From Nocardia terrae (GTDB lineage: Bacteria > Actinomycetota > Actinomycetes > Mycobacteriales > Mycobacteriaceae): a DNA stretch of 64,000 nucleotides. The stretch is from the NCBI RefSeq assembly GCF_009760405.1, contig NZ_WRPP01000003.1, forward strand, positions 744,001 through 808,000, given 5' to 3'. Position 1 is the first letter of the stretch; every line of letters starts with the position of its first letter. A model generated the notes under the pieces. The model was not told the DNA's origin and searched no databases. It saw nothing but the letters and a program-made list of their open reading frames with translations. Made by a program: the position numbers and the translations under genes. This document shows, piece after piece, positions 18,254 through 27,123 of the stretch.

Positions 18254-18718
18254 TCACTTGGCGGTATCGGGTTTCACAGTGTCAGCTTTCTTCAGATGAC
18301 CCGTGGTTTCCAAGTACGCGGCGAGCTTGTCCGGGCAGTAGGTCTCGATGGCCAGCGCGGTGGCGGTGAACACGTCGGTGTCGGCGATGACGGGCCGGGC
18401 ACCCGGTCCGGTCGCGCCATTGCTGATGGCGGCCTCGTAGCGGGCCTTGATCAGCGGGGAGGACGGGTTCGAGCACACCAGCCCGCCGTCCTCGCCCAGC
18501 GAGTCGGCGATGGTCTGCGGATCCGGCGCCGTGAATCCCGCTGCCACCAGCCGTGAGTGCAGCACCTCGGCCTTGCGCAGCGCCTCGTCGCTCTGGTGCT
18601 CGCGCTTGAAGATGATCACCCCGGCGACGGCCAGCGCCGCCAGCACCACCGCGACCGAGACGTACACGATCCGGCGTGACCGCTCGGACGCGTCCTCGAA
18701 ACCGTACTCGTCGCTCAT
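18254..18718 (-). CDS. Small single-pass anchored protein of the antiporter operon
   Basis: A 154-residue protein: an acidic cytosolic start, one membrane helix (about residues 17-37), then an outside domain of about 115 residues. Two cysteines (82 in LVCSNPSS and 128 in IETYCPDK) could form a disulfide. The ending AIETYCPDKLA recalls DUF732-type secreted mycobacterial domains, but I cannot assign a family firmly. Its ATG overlaps the antiporter stop as ATGA, so the two proteins are made together. It could be an accessory or sensor subunit of the transporter. Confidence 0.7.
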   Translation of the reverse strand: MSDEYGFEDASERSRRIVYVSVAVVLAALAVAGVIIFKREHQSDEALRKAEVLHSRLVAAGFTAPDPQTIADSLGEDGGLVCSNPSSPLIKARYEAAISNGATGPGARPVIADTDVFTATALAIETYCPDKLAAYLETTGHLKKADTVKPDTAK

Positions 18719-20142
18719 GCCAGCGCCTCCTGGGGGACGTCGGTCTTCCAGCCGGGTTTGCGGAAGCGCATGAACAGGTAGGGCACGAGCAGCCCGACCA
18801 CACCCATGCCCGCCCCGATGAGCAGCACGTAGCTCAGGGCATTGCCGCTGCCGTACTGCGACGGCGGCACGAAACCGATGAGGAACGCCGCAATCGAGGC
18901 CGCCGTGCCGAGCCCGCACAGCGCGACCAGGGCGGGCGCCCGGTAGCCGCGCGGATGGTCGGGCTGGTTGCGCCGCAGGCGAATCGCGGCCACGAACATG
19001 AGCACATACATGATCAGGTACACCTGCGTGGTGATCACCGACAGGATCCAGTAGGCGCTCGACACGTCGGGGATGAACGCGTAGAGCAGCGCCAGCAGTG
19101 TGGTCACGACGCCCTGCGCGACCAGCATGTTCTGTTGCACGCCATGCTTGTTCACGCGGGTCAGGATCGGCGGCAGATACCCTTCCTTGCGCCCGATCAG
19201 CAGCAGTCCCTTGGACGGCCCGGCCAGCCAGGTGAGCATGCCGCCCAGCGCGGCGGCCACCAGCATGATGCCCAGCACCGGGGTCAGGAATCCGATGTGG
19301 AAGTGGTTGAAGAACCCGTCGAAGGCCTGCATGACGCCCGCGGTCAGGCTCAGGTTCTTCGACGGCACCACCCAGCTGATCACCACGGCCGGAACGATGA
19401 AGATCATCAGCACCAGTCCGACGGCCAGCGCCATGGCCTTCGGGTACTCCTTGCCCGGATCCTTCAGCGACGACACGTGTACCGCGTTCATCTCCATGCC
19501 CGCGTAGGACAGGAAGTTGTTGACGATGAGCACCAGGCTGGCCAGGCCGGTCCAGGCCGGGAACAGGTGCCCGGCGTCCATGGGCGCGGCCGACGGATTG
19601 CCCTGGCCCAGGAAGACGAACCCGAGCACCACCAGCAGCGCGCCCGGAATCAGGGTGCCGATGATCAGGCCCATACTCGACAGTCCCGCAACGGTTTTGG
19701 TGCCCTGCGAGGAAACGAACACCGCGACCCAGTAGATGGTGATGATGACGATGGCCACGTACAGCCCGTTGGCGGCCAGCGACGGATTGATGATGTAGGC
19801 GAAAGTGCTTGCCACATAAGCCAAGAGGCTCGGGTAATAGAAGATGGTCATGGCGAACTGGCACCACACCGCCAGGAACCCCATCGGCTGTGACAGGCCC
19901 TCGCCCACCCACTTGTACACGCCGCCGGTCCAGCCCGAGGCGAGCTCGGCGGCCACGAAGGCGGTCGGCAGCAGGAACAGCAGCGCGGGCAGCAGGTAGA
20001 GGAACACGCAGGCCAGGCCGTAGACCGCCATGGTGGGCGCGGCGCGCAGGCTGGCCACCGAACTGGTGGTCATGAGCGCGAGCGTCACCCACGACATGTA
20101 TTTGGTGGCGGTCCCCGCTTTGGACATCGTGCTGGTCATCAC
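18715..20142 (-). CDS. APC-superfamily glutamate:GABA antiporter-like permease
   Basis: A 475-residue transporter with about 12 helices. It resembles GadC of the APC superfamily: TTSSVASLRAAPTMAVYG on helix 1, the ELASGWTGGVYKWVGEGL segment, and NFLSYAGMEMNAVHVSSLKDP before helix 7. GadC exchanges external glutamate for internal GABA and so exports one proton per cycle. Direct divergence from a glutamate decarboxylase gene supports that role. It heads an operon with the anchored protein and M20 dipeptidase. Substrate specificity has to be taken from context. Confidence 0.85.
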   Translation of the reverse strand: MMTSTMSKAGTATKYMSWVTLALMTTSSVASLRAAPTMAVYGLACVFLYLLPALLFLLPTAFVAAELASGWTGGVYKWVGEGLSQPMGFLAVWCQFAMTIFYYPSLLAYVASTFAYIINPSLAANGLYVAIVIITIYWVAVFVSSQGTKTVAGLSSMGLIIGTLIPGALLVVLGFVFLGQGNPSAAPMDAGHLFPAWTGLASLVLIVNNFLSYAGMEMNAVHVSSLKDPGKEYPKAMALAVGLVLMIFIVPAVVISWVVPSKNLSLTAGVMQAFDGFFNHFHIGFLTPVLGIMLVAAALGGMLTWLAGPSKGLLLIGRKEGYLPPILTRVNKHGVQQNMLVAQGVVTTLLALLYAFIPDVSSAYWILSVITTQVYLIMYVLMFVAAIRLRRNQPDHPRGYRAPALVALCGLGTAASIAAFLIGFVPPSQYGSGNALSYVLLIGAGMGVVGLLVPYLFMRFRKPGWKTDVPQEALA

Positions 20143-20383
20143 CGGTCCTTTCCAGTCATTGCACCGAAAAACCCTGATATCCCGGCAAGATCCGCGGGCA
20201 GCCGATCGGCAACAACGATCACCCCGGTATCGATGGCGTTCCGATGGCCCATAGTGCTGAATAGTAACCTTTCAGCAACTATCTCTTGATTACGAAACGG
20301 TAGCTTGCAGAACCAGTTTCGATCTTGGATGGCTGACTACCATCGACACGGCAAATACCGCCGTGCGTTCGATCGGAGGCCCC
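20143..20383. promoter_or_regulatory. Divergent control region of the antiporter operon and glutamate decarboxylase
   Basis: The 241 bp between the two starts are locally AT-richer than the surroundings, especially at 20255-20350. A GGAGG ribosome site lies at 20375-20379, 4 nt before the gadB ATG. I see no clean operator palindrome. Both promoters must lie here, so one signal could control both operons. Confidence 0.5.
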
Positions 20384-21871
20384 ATGACCGGCACCATTCA
20401 GCCCGACGACATCTTCGCGATGTCCAGCATCAAACGCTCGGCTCCGCACCGCGGCTTTCCCGAACACGAGATCTTCCCGCAGGTCGCCTACCAGATCGTC
20501 CACGACGAACTGATGCTCGACGGCGTCTCCCGCATGAACCTGGCCACCTTCTGCACCACCTGGGTCGACGACGAATCCCGGCGGCTGATGAACGAATGCC
20601 TCGACAAGAACATCGTCGACAAGGACGAATACCCGCAGACCGCCGAACTCGAACAGCGCTGCGTGCACATGCTCGCCGACCTGTGGAACTCCCCCGACGC
20701 GATGGGCACCCTCGGCACCTCGACCACCGGTTCCAGCGAAGCCGCCATGCTGGGCGGACTGGCGGCGAAATTCCGGTGGCGCAACCGGGGCGGCAAGGGC
20801 GTGCCCAACTTCGTGTGCGGTCCGGTGCAAGTGTGCTGGGAGAAGTTCGCCCGGTACTTCGACGTGGAGATCCGCCAGATCCCGCTGCGCGGTGATCGGT
20901 ACACCATGCACCCGGACGATGTGGCCGCTTACTGCGACGAGAACACCATCATGGTGGTGCCCACCTTCGGCCAGACCTTCACCGGCCTGTTCGAGGACGT
21001 CGAGGGCATCAGCAAGGCGCTCGACGAACTGCAGGCGAAGACCGGCCTGGACATCCCCATTCACGTCGACGGGGCCAGCGGCGCCTTCCTCGCCCCGTTC
21101 TGCGCACCCGAAATCGCTTGGGATTTCCGGCTTCCGCGGGTGAAGTCGATCAACGCGTCCGGCCACAAGACCGGCCTGGCGCCGCTGGGCGCGGGCTGGG
21201 CGATCTGGCGGACCAAGGAGGACCTGCCCGAGGACCTCATCTTCGATGTCGACTACCTCGGCGGCAACATGCCCACCTTCAATCTGAATTTCTCCCGGCC
21301 CGGTGGGCAGGCCGTCACCCAGTACTACGAATTCATCCGGCTCGGCCGCACCGGCTACCGGAATGTGCAGACCGCCATCTACACCGCGAGCCGGCACCTG
21401 GCCAAGGGCATCGCCGAGGCCGGGCCCTTCGAACTCATCCACGACGCCGATCCGAATCGCGGCATCACCGCCGTGTCCTGGAAGCTGGTCACGGGCGAGA
21501 GCTACAACCTCTACGACCTGTCCGACCGGCTGCGCACCCGCGGCTGGCTCATTGCCGCCTACCCGCTGCCGGCCGACCGCGAGGACGAGATCATCATGCG
21601 GGCGGTACTGCGGCACGGCTTCACCACCGACATGGCCGATCTGCTGATCGCCGATCTGCACCGCAGCCTGAAGGTACTCGGCAAGCATCCGATGCAGAGC
21701 TCGCTCACGCGGGAAGAGGCGGGCGGGTTCCCGCACAACGCGCACGCGGTGGTGCCCACGCCCAAGGCGAAGCCGGTGCGCAAGCCCGAAACCGACGGCA
21801 AGACAGCCACTTCCAAGTCCGCGGCCAAGAAGGCGAAGACCCCGGGCAAGGCCAAGACCGGCAAGAAGTGA
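20384..21871 (+). CDS. gadB: Glutamate decarboxylase with a lysine-rich C-terminal extension
   Basis: A 495-residue group II PLP decarboxylase that converts glutamate to GABA and CO2 while consuming a proton. The core matches GadB: GTSTTGSSEAAMLGG, HVDGASGAFLAPF, and the PLP lysine Lys262 in INASGHKTGLAPLG. The ATG at 20384 follows GGAGG. After about residue 455 the protein does not end as bacterial GadB does. It continues with a tail (461-495) holding 12 lysines, 1 arginine and only 2 acidic residues, rich in Ala, Thr and Pro, like histone H1 tails. The gene is divergent from a GadC-like antiporter operon. Confidence 0.95.
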   Translation: MTGTIQPDDIFAMSSIKRSAPHRGFPEHEIFPQVAYQIVHDELMLDGVSRMNLATFCTTWVDDESRRLMNECLDKNIVDKDEYPQTAELEQRCVHMLADLWNSPDAMGTLGTSTTGSSEAAMLGGLAAKFRWRNRGGKGVPNFVCGPVQVCWEKFARYFDVEIRQIPLRGDRYTMHPDDVAAYCDENTIMVVPTFGQTFTGLFEDVEGISKALDELQAKTGLDIPIHVDGASGAFLAPFCAPEIAWDFRLPRVKSINASGHKTGLAPLGAGWAIWRTKEDLPEDLIFDVDYLGGNMPTFNLNFSRPGGQAVTQYYEFIRLGRTGYRNVQTAIYTASRHLAKGIAEAGPFELIHDADPNRGITAVSWKLVTGESYNLYDLSDRLRTRGWLIAAYPLPADREDEIIMRAVLRHGFTTDMADLLIADLHRSLKVLGKHPMQSSLTREEAGGFPHNAHAVVPTPKAKPVRKPETDGKTATSKSAAKKAKTPGKAKTGKK

Positions 21872-21914
21872 ACTACCGGATCGACCGCTGGGTGGCGCTC
21901 ATCCCGATTGCGCC

Positions 21915-23222
21915 TCAGCCGATCAGCGCGCCGAGCGGCACCCCGATCGCGATCGCCACGAGCATGAACAGCGTGTTCGGCAGCTGGAAGGAATGGTCGA
22001 GCACGAACCTGCCGATCCTGGTGCTGCCGGTCTGATCCATTGCGACGGTGGCGATCTGGGAGCCGTTGGCGGGCAGGATGTACATGCCCTGGCAGGCGGG
22101 CCACATGCCGGTGATCACCGCGGGCGAGAGCCCGAGCGCGATGCCGATCGGCACGATCGCCTGCGTGGTGCTGGACTGGCTGGTGGTCAACATGGCGACC
22201 ACCGCCAGCGCCACCGCGAACAGCCACTTGTGATCGCTGACCGCCTGCCCCAGCCCGTGTTCGATCTGCTTCTGGTTCTCCGCCACAAAGGTATTGGCGA
22301 GCCAGGCCAGACCCAGCACCGCGACCGCGCCCACGATGCCCGGGCCGAAGATGGACTGCTTGGGCACCTCGGCGGGATCGGCCTTGCAGACCAGGAAGAT
22401 CAGCACCGCCACCAGACCCATCACCAGCTCGATCGTGGTGACCACACTGAGCCGGTCCCCGCCCACCACCGGCCGCAGCCGGGAGAACAGTCCCATGGCT
22501 ACCACCAGCAGCACTCCGCCGAGGAAGATGAGCGCCGAATTACGGGCGGCGGCAGGCAGTTTCGCATCCAGATCGACCGGCTCGGGCGGTTTGATGTGCT
22601 CCTCGGCCAGCCGCCGCCGGAACTCGGGATCGTCGGCCAGGTCCTTGCCCACCCGGGTCTCCACCAGCGCCGCGACGAACAGTCCCGCGATACACGCGGG
22701 CCAGGTCACCAGCAGGATCTTGCCCAGCGCGAACCCGTGCGGCTCCAGCAGCACCGCCAGCGACGCGGTGGCCGCCGAGACCGGACTGGCCAGAATCCCG
22801 GCCTGCGAGGCCACGGCCGCCATCGCCAGCGGTCGCTCGGGCCGCATCTTCTGGTTGTAGGCGACGCTGTAGATGACCGGCAGCAGCGCGTAGTAGATGA
22901 ACCCGGTGCCCGCGCCGACGGTGAACAGGAACGACATGGCCGGGGCCAGGAAGACCACCGCCTTCGGGCGGCTCATGATCACCCGGGTGGCCTGGCGGAC
23001 CATCCAGTCGGTGCCGCCCACGGTCTGCATCACCGAAGCCGCGGTCACCACCGTCATGACGATGAGGATGATGTCGACCGGCGGATTGCCCGGCTTCACA
23101 TGGAATCCGAAGACCAGCACCAGCAATCCGACCAGGCCCCACGCGCCGATGCCGACGCCGCCGGTGCGCACACCGAGCAGGATCGCCAGGATGACGACCA
23201 GGCCCTCGATCGCCATCATCAT
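21915..23222 (-). CDS. Dcu-type C4-dicarboxylate/aspartate transporter
   Basis: A 435-residue membrane protein with about 11 helices, similar along its length to DcuA: the early LGVRTGGVGIGAWG, GVKPGNPP-like GFHVKPGNPPVDI, the ASPVSAATASLAVLLEPHG segment, and LPANGSQIATVAMDQTGSTRIG near the end. Dcu carriers take up or exchange aspartate, fumarate, malate and succinate. I place the start at the ATG at 23222 because it overlaps the peptidase E stop (ATGA). The longer frame upstream is antisense-like sequence inside that gene. Coupling to peptidase E suggests transport of aspartate. Confidence 0.88.
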   Translation of the reverse strand: MMMAIEGLVVILAILLGVRTGGVGIGAWGLVGLLVLVFGFHVKPGNPPVDIILIVMTVVTAASVMQTVGGTDWMVRQATRVIMSRPKAVVFLAPAMSFLFTVGAGTGFIYYALLPVIYSVAYNQKMRPERPLAMAAVASQAGILASPVSAATASLAVLLEPHGFALGKILLVTWPACIAGLFVAALVETRVGKDLADDPEFRRRLAEEHIKPPEPVDLDAKLPAAARNSALIFLGGVLLVVAMGLFSRLRPVVGGDRLSVVTTIELVMGLVAVLIFLVCKADPAEVPKQSIFGPGIVGAVAVLGLAWLANTFVAENQKQIEHGLGQAVSDHKWLFAVALAVVAMLTTSQSSTTQAIVPIGIALGLSPAVITGMWPACQGMYILPANGSQIATVAMDQTGSTRIGRFVLDHSFQLPNTLFMLVAIAIGVPLGALIG

Positions 23223-23953
23223 GCGCTCGGTCCCGTCCCCGGGCCGCCCGTGCTCACCAGATGCCTTACCGGAATCGGGGTTTCGACCACTCGATCGCCC
23301 TCCGCGGCCACCCGCCACGCCCGGCCGTGGGCCTGCGAGCTCACCGCGTCGACCAGCTCCGTACCGTGAAAGTGCAGTGAGACCAGGTTGTCGATGGCGT
23401 AACCCGGTGGTAGCTCACCCTTCTGAATGGCTCGATGAAAGAGCGGCTGCCGCTGATCCTCCGCGTCGTAGTGCGGACAGCAGCTGCCGGCCAGCAGACC
23501 CAGTCCCTCGGGCAGGATCTCGAGCGTGGGGCCGTAGGAATCAGTGGTGCCGCCCTGGAACCAGCAGATCGCCCCGGCGCTGCCGCCGGTCATGACCGCG
23601 CCGTTCTCCCACGCCTCGCGCAGCAGCACATCCACGCCTTGCCGGCGCCAGACATCCAGCATGTTCGCGGTATTGCCGCCGCCGACGTGGATCACGTCCA
23701 TGCTCAGGATGAATTCGCGCAGGTCGGTAATGCCGCGCTGGAACAGGCGCAGGTGGAACGGCGCGCAGCGGTCGGAGTTGTAGGTCTCGTAGAAACTGAC
23801 CGTGTAGTCCGGATTGTCACCGGTCGCGGTGCCCAGGAACAGCACTCGCGGCTTCGGTTTCCCGGTCAGGCCGAGGATGAATCCGTGCAGTGGGTCACCG
23901 CGCCGGTCCATCATCGCTCGACCCGCGCCCGTGGCTACCACGTGACCGACCAT
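23219..23953 (-). CDS. pepE: Peptidase E (S51 aspartyl dipeptidase family)
   Basis: A 244-residue serine peptidase of the cyanophycinase/PepE class. The nucleophile elbow is GGSAGAICWF with Ser125; the histidine region is SLHFHGTELV. The IHVGGGNTANMLDVW segment is a family hallmark. PepE of enteric bacteria cuts only N-terminal Asp-X dipeptides. The gene is translationally coupled to the Dcu-type carrier, so liberated aspartate and its transport appear linked. The other reading, a cyanophycinase-like role on poly-Asp-Arg, is less likely at this length. Confidence 0.9.
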   Translation of the reverse strand: MVGHVVATGAGRAMMDRRGDPLHGFILGLTGKPKPRVLFLGTATGDNPDYTVSFYETYNSDRCAPFHLRLFQRGITDLREFILSMDVIHVGGGNTANMLDVWRRQGVDVLLREAWENGAVMTGGSAGAICWFQGGTTDSYGPTLEILPEGLGLLAGSCCPHYDAEDQRQPLFHRAIQKGELPPGYAIDNLVSLHFHGTELVDAVSSQAHGRAWRVAAEGDRVVETPIPVRHLVSTGGPGTGPSA

Positions 23954-24018
23954 GAATCCGCCCCTCTCCGAGGGAGATCAACGATTGCCGGTTCACATGG
24001 TAGCTACGAGATTGCCTG

Positions 24019-26175
24019 CTACCGATCCGCCAGGCCGACGGTGTCGAGGACCCAGGCGAATTCGAAGGCCACTTCCTTCCACTTCTCGTAGCGGCCGCTG
24101 ACACCGCCGTGACCCGCGCTCATCTCGGTCTTCAGCAGCAGCTGCTGGTCGCCGGTCTTGGTGGCCCGCAGCTTGGCGACCCACTTGGCCGGTTCCACGT
24201 ACAGCACCCGGGTGTCGTTGAGGCCGGTGATGGCCAGCATGGCCGGGTAGTCCTGCGCCGTCACGTTCTCGTAGGGCGAGTAGGACTTCATGTACTCGTA
24301 GACTTCCTTGTCCGCCAAGGGATTACCCCACTCGTCCCACTCGGTGACGGTGAGCGGCAGGGACGGGTCCAGGATGGAGGTCAGCGGGTCCACGAACGGG
24401 ACGTTGGACAGGATGCCCGCGAAGAGGCCGGGGGCCATATTGGCCACCGCGCCCATCAGCAGGCCGCCCGCGCTGCCGCCGTCGGCCACCATGCGGTCGG
24501 GCGCGGTCACCCCCGTGTCCACCAAATGCTGTGCGACCGAGACGAAATCGGTGAAGGTGTTCTTCTTGGTGAGGGTCTTGCCGTGCTCGTACCAGAGCCG
24601 GCCCATCTCACCGCCGCCGCGCACGTGCGCCACCGCGAACACCGCGCCGCGATCCAGCAGCGACAGCCGCGCCACCGAGAAGTACGGGTCGATGGCGGCC
24701 TCGTAGGAGCCGTATCCGTAGAGCAGCAACGGCTTCGGGCCGGGGACGGCGTCCCGGCGCATCACCAGCGAGATCGGCACCCGGGTGCCGTCGGCGGCGA
24801 TCGCCCAATCCCGTTGCTGCACATACTCGTCGGCGTTGTAGCCGCCGAGCACCACCTGCTCCTTGCGCAGCAGCAGCTCACCGGTCTCGGGCACGTAGTC
24901 GAAGATCTGGGTCGGGGTGATGAAGGAGGTGAGCCCCATCCGCAGCATCGGCTGCTCCCACTCCGGGTTCGCGCTCAGCCCGGCCGAGAACAGGGCCAGG
25001 TCGAAGTCGATGTCGCGCAGCTCGCCGTAGCCCTCGGCGGTCAACGGCCACACCGCGACCCGCGGCAGCGCCTCGCGGCGGTAGCTGAGCACCAGCTTGT
25101 CGGCGAAGGCGTCGATGTCCTCGAGGCGCACGTCGTCGCGGTGCGGAATGAGGACGGTCAGGTCCGACGGGTCCGAGAGCGGCGCCTCGGCCAGCACGAA
25201 GTTGACCGCCTTCACCCCGTCCACGACGTCGTTGTGCAGGATGAGCAGCTTGTCCTCGCCGCCGATGACCGCGTGCTCGGCCGAGTACTCCACGCCCTCG
25301 CGGCGCGGCATGAGCACCCGGAACTCGCCCTCGGGATTGTCGGCCTCCAGGATCCAGTTCTCACTGGTGATCTTGGAACCGGTCATGATGACCAGGTACC
25401 GCTCCGAACGCGTCGCGCCGATGCTGACCCAGAAGCTCTCGTCCGCCTCGTGGAAGACTCGGACGTCGGCGGACTGCTCGGTGCCCAGGCGGTGCCGCCA
25501 CACGCTGTCGGGCCGCCAGGAGTCGTCGAGGGTCTGGTAGAAGACGTGGGTGCCGTCCAGCGACCAGGTCGCGCCGGGGGCGATGTTCGGAATCTCGTCG
25601 GCCAGCAGCTCACCGGTGCGCAGGTTCTTGAAGCGCAGCGTGTAGCGCTCGTTGCCGAGGGTGTCCTCGGAATAGGCGAGCAGATCCCCGGCGTGGCTGA
25701 TGGAGTACGCGCCGAGCGCGAAGAAGTCGTGGCCCTCGGCCAGCTCGTTGGAGTCCAGGACGATCTCCTCGCCCGGGATCTCGACCTCGGCCTCCAGCTT
25801 GGGCGGGGTCCAGTCGTCGGCGTCGGCGATCGGGCAGCGGCAGTGCACGCCGTGCTGCTTGCCCTCGAAGGTGCGCGAGTAGTACCAGTAGTCGCCCATC
25901 CGGGTGGGAAGCGACAAGTCGGTTTCCTGGGTGCGGCCCTTGATCTCCTCGAAGATCCTCTCCCGCAGCGCGCCCAGCTTCGCGGTCTGCGCCTCGGTGT
26001 AGGCGTTCTCCGCCTCCAGGTACGCGATGACCTCGGGATTCTCCTTGTCCCGCAGCCACTCGTACTCGTCGATGAAGACATCCCCGTGGTGCACGCGCTC
26101 CTTCGGCACCCGCTTGGCGATCGGCGCCACCACCGCGCCGGTTACTGAGGTCGCGCTCCCACTGTCCAAAGCCAT
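24019..26175 (-). CDS. S9 family oligopeptidase (protease II / PtrB type)
   Basis: A 718-residue prolyl-oligopeptidase-like enzyme: an N-terminal beta-propeller (about residues 75-410) and a C-terminal alpha/beta-hydrolase domain. The catalytic serine is in GGSAGGLLMGAVANM, Asp in LNDTRVLYVEP and His in EMSAGHGGVSG. The RGGGEMGRLWYEHGK segment is typical of protease II, which cuts peptides after Arg or Lys. I start at the ATG at 26175 since the upstream extension is arginine-rich and lacks family similarity. It has no signal peptide. Confidence 0.92.
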   Translation of the reverse strand: MALDSGSATSVTGAVVAPIAKRVPKERVHHGDVFIDEYEWLRDKENPEVIAYLEAENAYTEAQTAKLGALRERIFEEIKGRTQETDLSLPTRMGDYWYYSRTFEGKQHGVHCRCPIADADDWTPPKLEAEVEIPGEEIVLDSNELAEGHDFFALGAYSISHAGDLLAYSEDTLGNERYTLRFKNLRTGELLADEIPNIAPGATWSLDGTHVFYQTLDDSWRPDSVWRHRLGTEQSADVRVFHEADESFWVSIGATRSERYLVIMTGSKITSENWILEADNPEGEFRVLMPRREGVEYSAEHAVIGGEDKLLILHNDVVDGVKAVNFVLAEAPLSDPSDLTVLIPHRDDVRLEDIDAFADKLVLSYRREALPRVAVWPLTAEGYGELRDIDFDLALFSAGLSANPEWEQPMLRMGLTSFITPTQIFDYVPETGELLLRKEQVVLGGYNADEYVQQRDWAIAADGTRVPISLVMRRDAVPGPKPLLLYGYGSYEAAIDPYFSVARLSLLDRGAVFAVAHVRGGGEMGRLWYEHGKTLTKKNTFTDFVSVAQHLVDTGVTAPDRMVADGGSAGGLLMGAVANMAPGLFAGILSNVPFVDPLTSILDPSLPLTVTEWDEWGNPLADKEVYEYMKSYSPYENVTAQDYPAMLAITGLNDTRVLYVEPAKWVAKLRATKTGDQQLLLKTEMSAGHGGVSGRYEKWKEVAFEFAWVLDTVGLADR

Positions 26176-26245
26176 GGGGTCCACGTTAGTAGCGCGCCAC
26201 CGCCGCGGACCCCCGACCCGGCGGTCGCGAAATCGATCCGCCGCG

Positions 26246-26461
26246 ATGATCCCGAGAGCACGCGCCGGCTCCCGGCAGATCACCTCGGACTTCAGCTTCA
26301 CCCCGTCGGCCCGGGATCTCGACTACCGGGAGACCGAGCATCGTGTCGACTATGTCCAGTTCCTGGGCATACCTGCGGGTTTCGCGATCTACATCGCGGC
26401 GTTCGTGCTGCTCATCGTGATGCGACTCCTGCACAAGAGGCGTACAAGAGCCGCAATCTGA
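26246..26461 (+). CDS. Possible small single-pass membrane protein
   Basis: A 71-residue frame ending with a clear membrane helix (GIPAGFAIYIAAFVLLIVM) and a basic tail LLHKRRTRAAI. The part before it (DLDYRETEHRVDYVQFLG) looks like real protein. The start is uncertain: ATG at 26246, or a later GTG close to the helix. It lies between divergent ptrB-like and a convergent small gene, and nothing else explains these bases. I do not recognise a family. Confidence 0.45.
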   Translation: MIPRARAGSRQITSDFSFTPSARDLDYRETEHRVDYVQFLGIPAGFAIYIAAFVLLIVMRLLHKRRTRAAI

Positions 26462-26464
26462 GGG

Positions 26465-26677
26465 TCAGCGCAGCCGTCGCTGCCGCGCGCCGTTGGCGTG
26501 CTGATGCTGGTCGTACAGGTAGAACACGGCGGCCTTGCGACGAGCACACTGATCGGTCGGACAACTTCGGTGGATCCGCAGGATGCTGTGAGCCAGCTCC
26601 ACCGTGAATCTCTCGGGAACCACCTCACAGCTGTCGGAGATGGGAGCAGCCCGCTGCGGGGACCATGGCGTGCGCAC
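26465..26677 (-). CDS. 70-residue protein with a Cys-X4-Cys motif
   Basis: A GTG at 26677 follows a full AAGGAGG ribosome site at a 6-nt spacing, which is the best initiation signal in this neighbourhood and decides the start and frame. The protein has RFTVELAHSILRIHRSCP, then TDQCARRKAAVFYLYDQ, and an Arg-rich end. Short proteins with a helix, a CPxxxC-like pair and a basic stretch recur in Nocardia and Rhodococcus genomes, in my recollection, without known function. It could bind metal or be a small regulatory partner. Confidence 0.55.
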   Translation of the reverse strand: MRTPWSPQRAAPISDSCEVVPERFTVELAHSILRIHRSCPTDQCARRKAAVFYLYDQHQHANGARQRRLR

Positions 26678-26802
26678 CACATACCTCCTTCCGCTGACAG
26701 AAGATGGAATATCCGATCCGAACCCCTCACAAACCCTGGCATTATGAGTGCGATCTACATCACCGACCAGTACCCGCTGGTGCCGTACAGGGGAGGCCGA
26801 CA

Positions 26803-27018
26803 GTGGAAGCGAAAAATCGCGCAATCGACGCCGACGCGGTCTGGCGGCGTGGCGACGACCATGCCGACGGCGTCGAGATCGCCTTTCTGGCCAGTGGAAA
26901 CATCGGATTACGGGACTCTCGCCACCCCGACGGGCCCGTTCTGATCTTCACCCCGGGTGAATGGGAAGCCTTCGTCGCCGGGGCCAAGGACGGCGAATTC
27001 AACCGGCCCGGAGCCTGA
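26803..27018 (+). CDS. DUF397 domain protein
   Basis: A 71-residue DUF397 protein with the family signature VEIAFLASGNIGLRDSRHP followed by DGPVLIFTPGEWEAFVAGAKDGEF. GTG start with GGAGG six bases upstream (26792-26796). In streptomycetes and relatives DUF397 proteins are usually paired with an XRE/Scr1-type helix-turn-helix regulator and several act as toxin-antitoxin-like or morphogenetic partners. No such regulator is adjacent here, so it is an orphan copy. It diverges from the 70-residue gene. Confidence 0.85.
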   Translation: MEAKNRAIDADAVWRRGDDHADGVEIAFLASGNIGLRDSRHPDGPVLIFTPGEWEAFVAGAKDGEFNRPGA

Positions 27019-27123
27019 TTCGAGGGAGCCCGGCTCGATCCGAGCCGGGCTCACCGGAATTCGTCCAGTGGGCTTGATGCGCCACCCCGACAACTCGGGA
27101 CGGACAGTACGAATCGGTCCGGA

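Noticed and set aside
20279..21745. 488-codon open frame on the minus strand
   Set aside because: Antisense to gadB, which has unmistakable decarboxylase motifs and a ribosome site.
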